Source of the DNA: an uncultured Terriglobus sp.
GTDB lineage: Bacteria; Acidobacteriota; Terriglobia; Terriglobales; Acidobacteriaceae
Length of the DNA stretch: 8,301 nt
Direction of reading: 5' to 3'
Assembly (NCBI GenBank): GCA_937871605.1
Contig: CALMRM010000048.1
Coordinates: 4,362 to 12,662, forward strand
Under the pieces are notes generated by a model. It was not told where the DNA came from, did not search any database, and worked only from the letters and a program-made list of their open reading frames with translations. Below are positions 1 to 5,115 of the stretch, one piece after another; the first letter of the stretch is position 1; each line of letters opens with the position of its first letter. Both the position numbers and the translations under genes were made by a program.

Positions 1-95
1 GTATCAGCGCAAGCCGGCGCCTGAGCTGGGGCAGGAATGAACTGTGTTTAGTTCTTAGGGGTTTCGTTCAACAGTGTTAATCGTTTGAACGGAGT

Positions 96-127
96 GAAGG
101 CGCCGAGTTCACGAACTCAGCGCCTTC
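96..127. terminator. Long imperfect hairpin, possible bidirectional terminator
   Basis: Bases 96-110 pair with 113-127 with a single C/A mismatch (104/119), giving 8 outer and 5-6 inner pairs around a very small loop. It sits 25 bases past the stop codon of the reverse-strand barrel gene, a usual place for a transcription terminator. Neither strand has a clear T-run after the stem, so it is not a textbook intrinsic terminator; it may act with Rho, stabilise the 3' end, or be a dyad bound by a protein. A second weaker dyad (65-71 with 85-91, 7 pairs) lies just to its left. Nothing else is evident in 1-152; a 12-codon open frame entering from the left edge and stopping at 40 could be the tail of a convergent gene, but is too short to call. 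Confidence 0.5.
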
Positions 128-152
128 CACTAATCAACGTAGAAATTAACAA

Positions 153-836
153 CTAGAAGCGGTATACAAAGCTCGCACTCGGCTCTGCACTGACACGCCA
201 GCTGTGGGTGCTAAGCGCGGCATTGTTGAAGTTAGGCGCGCGATAGAAAAGGCCGCGTCCCTCGATGCGCAGGGCCAGGTGGCGCTGCGTGGCTGGCATG
301 GCAATGTCAAACCCGGTTTCGAGGAGGCCTGCACCGCGCCACTGGTTCGGACCACCCAGCGTGGGCAAAAAGTCAATGGCACCTCCACCAACGTTGACGA
401 ATGGCTGGAAGGGGATGTGCTTGGGGTGGAACTGGTACGCACCCGTCGCCTCATGCGTCGTGGTCGGAATCTGGGTGCCCTGCCGGTACGGAGTGCCGGC
501 CACATAGTAGGCGTACCGCTCCTGGTAATGCTGGTAGCCGTAGTTCACTTCCACACCCGCCCACGACACCGGGTGGAACTGCAGCGAGGTAAGAAAGCCA
601 ATAGAGGATGTGTTGTACTGCGTCTGGCCAGACACGGTGTTGGTCAGCGTGGGGCCCTGTGGCGTGACCGTGTTGAAGGTGACAGACTGCGGGTTGGTGG
701 TCAGCGTCTCCAGGTAGTTACCCGTCGCACCCACTGAGATGGCAGCACCATGCAACTTATAAAACTGCGCCGGTGCACTTACAGCGGCAGTAAGTCCAAG
801 CAAAACGGGTACTACTTTCTTGAGTAAGGAAAACAC
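153..836 (-). CDS. Outer-membrane beta-barrel protein (hypothetical)
   Basis: This 227-residue protein is probably an exported outer-membrane beta-barrel of unknown role. The N-terminus is a Sec signal peptide: lysines at 6-7, a hydrophobic core at about 8-20, and a likely cleavage after SAPAQ near residue 24. The mature part is rich in Gly, Thr, Tyr, Phe and Asn with alternating polar/non-polar strands, and ends in VYRF; a terminal Phe is the usual signal for barrel assembly by BAM. The size fits an 8-stranded barrel. The start is GTG at 836, chosen because GGAGGT stands four bases upstream and the signal peptide begins there; no ATG gives a comparable N-terminus. It is transcribed alone, divergent from msrA, with a hairpin past its stop. 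I do not recognise a specific family; a porin-like, adhesive or structural role are all open. Confidence 0.75.
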   Translation of the reverse strand: MFSLLKKVVPVLLGLTAAVSAPAQFYKLHGAAISVGATGNYLETLTTNPQSVTFNTVTPQGPTLTNTVSGQTQYNTSSIGFLTSLQFHPVSWAGVEVNYGYQHYQERYAYYVAGTPYRQGTQIPTTTHEATGAYQFHPKHIPFQPFVNVGGGAIDFLPTLGGPNQWRGAGLLETGFDIAMPATQRHLALRIEGRGLFYRAPNFNNAALSTHSWRVSAEPSASFVYRF

Positions 837-839
837 TAG

Positions 840-845
840 ACCTCC
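840..845 (-). promoter_or_regulatory. Strong ribosome binding site fixing a GTG start
   Basis: On the reverse strand the sequence reads GGAGGT, followed by CTA and the GTG at 836. This near-perfect Shine-Dalgarno supports the non-ATG start of the barrel gene. Confidence 0.7.
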
Positions 846-1276
846 GAAATGTGTTACGCAGAGCTACGCATGCGCCATAGGGCACAACGGCTGTGCTAAG
901 CAGTGATGACATGCACGACAACGAGCCGAGCCCGAAGCGCAGGATGCCGTGGTTTAGGCCGTATGGCTGACCACGGAGTAGCAACTCGTGTGAGTTCGCA
1001 CCGGCGATTCACAGGAGCGGGGGATCACGCACAAGGCCAGTTAACCCTGACTCGAAGTTCCGTGACACATGAGCATAGACTCCTGCGACTTGGCTCACGT
1101 TGCCGTCTTGCGGGGAACAATACAGAAACGGCACGGCTTGTCTCTAATTGGCGTTGCAGAAACGGGAAAGATGGGGAAGGTGACTTAGAGCGCAATCGCT
1201 ACCGACTTATGCGTCGTTCTCTAAAGGTTCAGCCGAGCTGCATGAAGCGTTCGCCTGCGACATGCATCGTATAGAT
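846..1276. other. Divergent intergenic region with small inverted repeats
   Basis: This gap of about 430 bases lies between the divergent starts of the barrel gene and msrA and must carry promoters for both. I see no convincing gene: the open frames on either strand are Arg/Ser/Cys-rich without recognisable motifs. It holds several dyads: 882-886 with 892-896 (5 pairs); 947-953 with 970-976 (CCGTGGT/ACCACGG, with possible inner pairs 957-960 with 965-968); and 983-987 with 992-996, which competes with 988-992/997-1001. None is followed by a T-run, so they are not typical terminators. They could be part of a long structured leader for either gene, or protein binding sites. I could not place a clear -35/-10 pair, and I recognise no riboswitch class. 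Confidence 0.5.
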
Positions 1277-1281
1277 GGAGG
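1277..1281 (+). promoter_or_regulatory. Ribosome binding site deciding the msrA start
   Basis: GGAGG lies ten bases before the ATG at 1292. The ATG at 1262 lies upstream of this site and would add ten residues not expected for the family, so 1292 is the better start. Confidence 0.7.
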
Positions 1282-1291
1282 CGCGATAGCT

Positions 1292-1810
1292 ATGCAGGAA
1301 ACAGCGATCTTGGCAGGTGGTTGCTTCTGGGGTATGCAGGAGTTGTTGCGTGACCGGCCGGGTGTGCTCTCGACCCGCGTGGGGTATAGCGGCGGCGATG
1401 TGCCAAATGCAACCTATCGCAACCACGGCCACCATGCTGAAGCCGTCGAGGTGATCTTCGATCCAGCCAAACTCAGCTTTCGCACCCTGCTGGAATTCTT
1501 CTTCCAGATACACGACCCAAGCACGGCAAACCGACAGGGCAATGATCGCGGCGAGAGCTATCGCTCTGCCATCTTCTATACCGGTGACGAGCAGCGGCGC
1601 GTGGCAGACGAGACGATTGCCGACGTGGATAGCAGTGGTCTGTGGCCAGGCAAGGTTGTTACAGAGGTCAAGCCAGCGGGGCCCTTCTGGCAGGCGGAGC
1701 CGGAGCACCAGGACTACCTGCAACGCATTCCGTATGGCTACACCTGCCACTGGGTTCGGCCGGACTGGCAGCTGCCGCGCCGTGCAGCCGCGGTAGGTGC
1801 AACCGCTTAA
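1292..1810 (+). CDS. msrA: Peptide-methionine (S)-S-oxide reductase MsrA
   Basis: This 172-residue cytoplasmic enzyme reduces the S form of methionine sulfoxide in proteins and free methionine, repairing oxidative damage. The hallmark GGCFWG is at 9-14, with catalytic Cys11 followed by Phe12 and Trp13. Other family landmarks are GYSGG (31-35), ATY (40-42), HAEAVEV with the active-site Glu50, and HDPSTANRQGNDRGESYRS (74-92) carrying Asp85 and Tyr90. The end PYGYTCHWVRP is typical of the short MsrA type. Only two cysteines exist, Cys11 and Cys152, so Cys152 is the only candidate resolving cysteine; the C-terminal cysteine pair of E. coli-type MsrA is missing. The length is complete for a single-domain MsrA, with no signal peptide and no fused MsrB. 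It starts at 1292 behind a GGAGG site. Its stop is one base from the end of the convergent DsbD-alpha-like gene. Confidence 0.95.
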   Translation: MQETAILAGGCFWGMQELLRDRPGVLSTRVGYSGGDVPNATYRNHGHHAEAVEVIFDPAKLSFRTLLEFFFQIHDPSTANRQGNDRGESYRSAIFYTGDEQRRVADETIADVDSSGLWPGKVVTEVKPAGPFWQAEPEHQDYLQRIPYGYTCHWVRPDWQLPRRAAAVGATA

Positions 1811-1811
1811 C

Positions 1812-2291
1812 TCAGGGCTTGCCCAACGGCAGCACAGGCACCCTGACCTGTTTCGCAGGCAGGCACATGCGTTCGTTGCAGGCCTGGTACCGCACCAGGA
1901 CCTGAAGGTCCCGTGGCGCACCCGCGGTGGCGGCGAGATGGAGTGTAAACGTGGTGGACCGCGCAAACCAGCCGGTCACCACGTGCGACTCCGGGTCTAT
2001 GCTGCGGTGGTGCTTCTCCTCCTCTACCCGTAAAAGGTCGGCCGACGCGTTCTTGGCCAGTGCCACCTCGGTCGATAGCGGAGATGCATCCTTGTCTGGC
2101 AGCGCATACAGGTGCCAGCCCTCGTCGATGTGGGCATGCAGCAGCACAGAGAACCGGCTGCCAGCGTGCAGGGCAGGCGGCAGCTGAACGTCTGCCGACC
2201 AGTGCACCGGCTCCAGGGCAGGCTGTGCGCGGGCTGGAAAGATGGACAGGGCAACTACCAGAATCGCGAAGCGACACAGCCAATGTTTCAT
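1812..2291 (-). CDS. Stand-alone DsbD alpha-domain-like protein
   Basis: This is a predicted exported protein of 159 residues related to the N-terminal periplasmic domain of the thiol:disulfide interchange protein DsbD (DsbD_N / DsbD-alpha). In full DsbD this domain takes electrons from the membrane and gamma domains and passes them to periplasmic substrates such as DsbC. Seen here: a signal peptide (hydrophobic 7-20, cleavage near ARAQ at 20-23), the GWHLYAL segment (58-64) typical of the family, and YQACNERMCLP, whose Cys138 and Cys143 match the redox pair of DsbD-alpha. These are the only cysteines of the mature protein. No transmembrane beta domain or thioredoxin gamma domain follows; the gene stops after VPVLPLGKP. 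The start ATG overlaps the upstream gene's stop as ATGA, and a GGAGG (2299-2303) lies seven bases ahead, so the two genes are probably translationally coupled. Likely partner: the upstream thioredoxin-like protein (inference). Confidence 0.8.
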   Translation of the reverse strand: MKHWLCRFAILVVALSIFPARAQPALEPVHWSADVQLPPALHAGSRFSVLLHAHIDEGWHLYALPDKDASPLSTEVALAKNASADLLRVEEEKHHRSIDPESHVVTGWFARSTTFTLHLAATAGAPRDLQVLVRYQACNERMCLPAKQVRVPVLPLGKP

Positions 2292-4024
2292 CGGGACACC
2301 TCCAGGGCTGGGGGCACCGGGGCATAGGCCGCCTGTAAGACGCGATGTGTCCGCGTGTCCTGCACAAAAGCCACCACCCCTAATTCCGCTGGCTTCAGAA
2401 CGACATCCGTGCTCGCGAAGTGAACCGGCCCGAAACGGGTGTTGCTCTGCTCAAAGGCACGGAGGTATTGCCGCAGGTCCTGCTGAATGGCTGCCGGATC
2501 AAAGGTGGCATGTAGCGTCTCCTGCTGCCCCGGATGCAACGCGTTGCCAAAGGCAGGCGGGCTGCTGGTGGCCCGTACCACCATGCTGTGGAATCGGATG
2601 CCGTTCTCTCCGCTGTAGCGCACACGGTGTTCGACAAGCGCCAACGTAAGCACGGGGCTGACCGGCAGGTCCGCCTGCTCATGCGCTTGCGCGGCTACGG
2701 TAAGACTGTCGCCCGGCCAGGGCGCATCCTCCTCTACGGCGGCAGCCTGCAGCAGGTCAGCCGCGCGGCTGGTGACGTGTGCAAGAGCCTGCACGCGGCT
2801 GTCACCGTCGCGTGTAGCGGACAGCTGGAGGGAGAACGCACCCGCGCGCGCTGCTTGCACAGCCACGATGCGGTGCAGCGCCGCGGCAATGGCTCTCGCC
2901 TCGGCCACGGTGCCGCCAAACACGGCCATTCGCTTGCCATCCAAAAAGAAGGTGGGCGTATTGCCAGCGCCCAGCACCTCGGCCCGCGCCACACTGGCTG
3001 GGTTGGCCAGCGGATCAGGCAGCGGGCTATGCTCATCCCACTCCAGCAGCACCAAATCCTTGGGCCCATATGATGCGGCAAGCGCCTCCGCAGCCAGGTC
3101 CGCACCCGCGCATGGCAGGCAGCCCACACCAGTGAACAACTCCAGCAACGGGGTATGACCGCCTGGATGCAAGCCGCTGCGCGACCCAAGCTCCAAGGAC
3201 AATGGGTTAAGAAGCGTCCAACGCCCGTCCAGCTCGGCTTCGAGCGCGTCCTCCGGTGCCTGCGGGTGTGCTGCCTGGAACAGTTGCTGCATCGCCTCGC
3301 GGTCTGTGGGCGAAAGCTCTCCCAGCACAGCCGCTGACTCAAATGCCGCCAACGCTGCTGCGTCCTGCTTTGCCGCAAGTGCTGCCTCTCCGCGCAGGGC
3401 ATACAGCTGCGGGCTGCGCGGTTGCAAGGTCGCCGCCTCCTGCAGCAGCGGCTCGGTCAACTGGGGTTTGCCCTGCCGCAGGTACACATGCGCCAGGCTC
3501 AACACGACAACGGCGCGAGCTTCGGTGTAGCCGCCGTGCAGTTCCTCCGGTGTCGGCATTTCTGACTGCAACTCGCCAAACATTCGCGCCATGCCGCGCA
3601 GGTAGACAGCCTCCGTGACGCCGTGCGCCGCCTCCAGTGCCAGGTGTTGCGCCAACGGCAGCAGCACACCGGCCCCGGCCAACTGGTCTGCCTCACGCGC
3701 CTGCTCCAGCAGCCGGTCATAGCCCTTCTCGGCATTGGCCACGTTAACGCCGACCTGGTCGCGAATCTCCGCTGTGCGCTGGGGAAAATACTGCAGCAGC
3801 AGCTTGAGCGCCGCTTCCTGCACGCCATCGAAGTACTTGCTGTCGCCATACTCCACGGAGAAGGCCCGCAGCGCTGTCAGCCGTTTGGCTGGATCGGCCT
3901 GCGCCATGGCGGCCTGAAAGGCGCGCTGGTCCGCGGGCAGTTGCGGCTCTTGCGCCGCGCTGGCGGCAACACAGGCAAAGGCTAGCAACACACCAAACAC
4001 CGAAGACGTGAGCGTCAGAGGCAT
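2288..4024 (-). CDS. Exported TPR/thioredoxin-like protein with CLPC centre
   Basis: This protein of about 578 residues is predicted to work outside the cytoplasm. Regions in order: signal peptide 1-23 (hydrophobic core about 8-21, cleavage near AASA); an Ala/Leu/Gln-rich helical part, about 25-250, resembling tetratricopeptide repeats most clearly at 168-235; a thioredoxin-like domain about 290-390, with LLELFTGVGCLPCAGADL holding the C-x2-C at Cys302/Cys305, a DLVLLEWDEH strand, and TPT at 356-358 with the likely cis-Pro357; and a C-terminal domain about 396-578, probably beta-rich, containing VRYSGENGIRFHSMVVR. C302 and C305 are the only cysteines after the signal peptide. The CxxC plus cis-proline supports disulfide exchange, but substrate and direction are unknown. 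The frame stays open to 4354, but the far upstream part overlaps the divergent exonuclease gene and is not credible. The start at 4024 lies just before the signal peptide; it has a weak ribosome site and no positive charge in the n-region. An ATG at 4072 (594 residues) would add Arg and Lys there and is a real alternative. First gene of the operon. Confidence 0.75.
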   Translation of the reverse strand: MPLTLTSSVFGVLLAFACVAASAAQEPQLPADQRAFQAAMAQADPAKRLTALRAFSVEYGDSKYFDGVQEAALKLLLQYFPQRTAEIRDQVGVNVANAEKGYDRLLEQAREADQLAGAGVLLPLAQHLALEAAHGVTEAVYLRGMARMFGELQSEMPTPEELHGGYTEARAVVVLSLAHVYLRQGKPQLTEPLLQEAATLQPRSPQLYALRGEAALAAKQDAAALAAFESAAVLGELSPTDREAMQQLFQAAHPQAPEDALEAELDGRWTLLNPLSLELGSRSGLHPGGHTPLLELFTGVGCLPCAGADLAAEALAASYGPKDLVLLEWDEHSPLPDPLANPASVARAEVLGAGNTPTFFLDGKRMAVFGGTVAEARAIAAALHRIVAVQAARAGAFSLQLSATRDGDSRVQALAHVTSRAADLLQAAAVEEDAPWPGDSLTVAAQAHEQADLPVSPVLTLALVEHRVRYSGENGIRFHSMVVRATSSPPAFGNALHPGQQETLHATFDPAAIQQDLRQYLRAFEQSNTRFGPVHFASTDVVLKPAELGVVAFVQDTRTHRVLQAAYAPVPPALEVSR

Positions 4025-4081
4025 CGCTTTCTGACAGTACGCGAGTGGGGCATGGTTGTCTCTCAAAGCCATGGTCCTGAA

Positions 4082-4117
4082 ATCGCCGAAGCAGCAGCGA
4101 GCGTGAGTGTCGGCGAT
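4082..4117. repeat. Perfect 8-bp inverted repeat in divergent promoter region
   Basis: ATCGCCGA at 4082-4089 is matched by its reverse complement TCGGCGAT at 4110-4117, with a 20-base spacer. It lies in the 159-base gap between the divergent starts of the thioredoxin-like gene (4024) and the exonuclease gene (4184), where promoters for both must be. It could be an operator for a dimeric regulator or, as RNA, a stem in the leader of the reverse-strand gene. If translation of the reverse gene starts at 4072, the repeat lies immediately upstream of that start. No clear -35/-10 pair is visible nearby. Confidence 0.4.
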
Positions 4118-4183
4118 CTGCTGGAGTAGAAGTCGAAGCAAATTGTTCGTGATCTCTGGCGGTGCGCGTAGGCTAACCGCAGC

Positions 4184-5071
4184 ATGCAGGTTCACCTCAT
4201 CGACGGCACCTACGAGCTGTTTCGCCACTTCTACGCATGGCCCTCTATGCGAGACGCGGACGGGCGCGAGGTGGGCGCGGTGAAAGGCGTGCTGGCCTCG
4301 GTGCTCTCGCTCACCAAGGACGGCGCAACCCACATCGGGGTCGCCACGGACCACGTCATCGAATCGTTTCGCAACGACCTGTGGCCCGGTTACAAGACCG
4401 GCGAGGGTATCGACCCGGATCTGCGTGCGCAGTTCCCCTTACTGGAGGAGGCGCTGGAGGCGCTCGGCATCGTGGTTTGGCCCATGGTGGAGTACGAAGC
4501 GGACGATGCGCTGGCCGCCGCAGCCCGGCTGGCCGCCCAAGACCGGCGAGTGGAGCGCGTGCTCATCTGCACGCCAGACAAGGACCTGGCGCAGTGTGTC
4601 GAAGGCACGCGCGTGGTGCAGGTAGACCGCCGCAAGCGCGTCGAACGTGATGCGGCTGGCGTGGAGGCCAAGTTTGGCGTGCCGCCAGCCTCAATCCCCG
4701 ACTACCTCGCACTGGTCGGCGATGCCGCCGACGGCTACCCCGGTCTGCGTGGCTGGGGCGCCAAATCCGCAGCCGCCGTGCTCTCAAAATTCGGCCACTT
4801 CGAGCAGATTCCCACCGATCCCAAGCAGTGGCTGGTACCTGTGACGAATCCTGCCGCGCTGTCACACACCCTGCGCACGGAGTGGGACCGCGCGCTGCTG
4901 TTCCGTGACCTGGCCACGCTCCGCTCAGACATTTCCCTGTTCAAGCATGTGGACGAACTCCGCTGGACCGGCCCCACGCCGCGCTTTGAAGCACTTGGCA
5001 GGCGGCTGGATGCGGCGAAAGTTGTGACCGGCAAGAAACGGCTGCCGCCCGCAAAACTTGCAGCTCGATAA
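4184..5071 (+). CDS. Stand-alone 5'-3' exonuclease (FEN/PolA exonuclease family)
   Basis: This 295-residue protein is a cytoplasmic, metal-dependent 5' nuclease like the N-terminal domain of DNA polymerase I, acting on flaps or 5' ends during repair and Okazaki fragment processing. It starts with MQVHLIDGTYELFRHFY, whose Asp7 is the first metal ligand. Further acidic sites are Asp56 (GVATDH), Glu103/Glu105 and ADD (106-108), Asp132 and Asp134 in TPDKDL, and GDAAD (179-183). The helix-three-turn-helix DNA-binding motif follows as GYPGLRGWGAKSAAAVL (184-200). The length fits an isolated nuclease domain, and no polymerase domain follows. The start fits the family, although the ribosome site is weak (AGG eleven bases upstream). 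folC begins 44 bases after its stop on the same strand. It may supplement PolA; its substrate preference cannot be read from sequence. Confidence 0.9.
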   Translation: MQVHLIDGTYELFRHFYAWPSMRDADGREVGAVKGVLASVLSLTKDGATHIGVATDHVIESFRNDLWPGYKTGEGIDPDLRAQFPLLEEALEALGIVVWPMVEYEADDALAAAARLAAQDRRVERVLICTPDKDLAQCVEGTRVVQVDRRKRVERDAAGVEAKFGVPPASIPDYLALVGDAADGYPGLRGWGAKSAAAVLSKFGHFEQIPTDPKQWLVPVTNPAALSHTLRTEWDRALLFRDLATLRSDISLFKHVDELRWTGPTPRFEALGRRLDAAKVVTGKKRLPPAKLAAR

Positions 5072-5102
5072 ACGATGGCTGCTTCGCTTCAGACCTTCTC
5101 AG

Positions 5103-5108
5103 TACAAT
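5103..5108 (+). promoter_or_regulatory. Possible -10 element (TACAAT) next to folC
   Basis: TACAAT matches the sigma-70 -10 consensus in five of six positions and ends seven bases before the folC ATG at 5116. Transcription from it would start at or next to the ATG, giving a leaderless message, which fits the absence of any Shine-Dalgarno before folC. No good -35 is seen at 16-18 bases, so this is tentative. Confidence 0.3.
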
Positions 5109-5115
5109 CAGCCTC

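Noticed and set aside
2..40. Open frame entering from the left edge, ending YQRKPAPELGQE and a TGA at 38-40, possibly the tail of a forward gene
   Set aside because: Only 12 codons are visible, with no recognisable motif; the sequence left of the window is needed.
980..1005. T-arm-like hairpin with GAGTTCGCAC resembling part of a tRNA
   Set aside because: No matching acceptor stem, anticodon arm or CCA-compatible end can be drawn around it.
1114..1147. ECF-sigma-like promoter for msrA (GGAAC at 1114-1118 and TCTAA at 1143-1147)
   Set aside because: The spacing is several bases too long for known ECF promoters, so the match is probably chance.
1150..1215. Vague similarity to a cobalamin riboswitch core (GGGAA..GGTGA)
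   Set aside because: The conserved B12 box and the GC-ACTGT segment are missing, and msrA is not a B12-controlled gene.
903..1274. Forward open frame of 123 codons in the barrel-msrA gap
   Set aside because: Arg/Ser/Cys-rich composition, no motif, no good ribosome site, and it runs into the msrA leader; looks like a chance frame in GC-rich DNA.
1229..1966. Reverse-strand open frame of 245 codons opposite msrA
   Set aside because: Antisense shadow of msrA in GC-rich DNA, with no domain signal.
1292..2291. MsrA and the DsbD-alpha-like protein as one periplasmic repair system
   Set aside because: MsrA has no signal peptide and lies on the opposite strand, so it is in the cytoplasm while the other is exported; direct partnership is unlikely.
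4025..4354. Upstream extension of the thioredoxin-like frame to an ATG at 4354
   Set aside because: It overlaps the well-supported exonuclease gene on the other strand, and the signal peptide would be internal.
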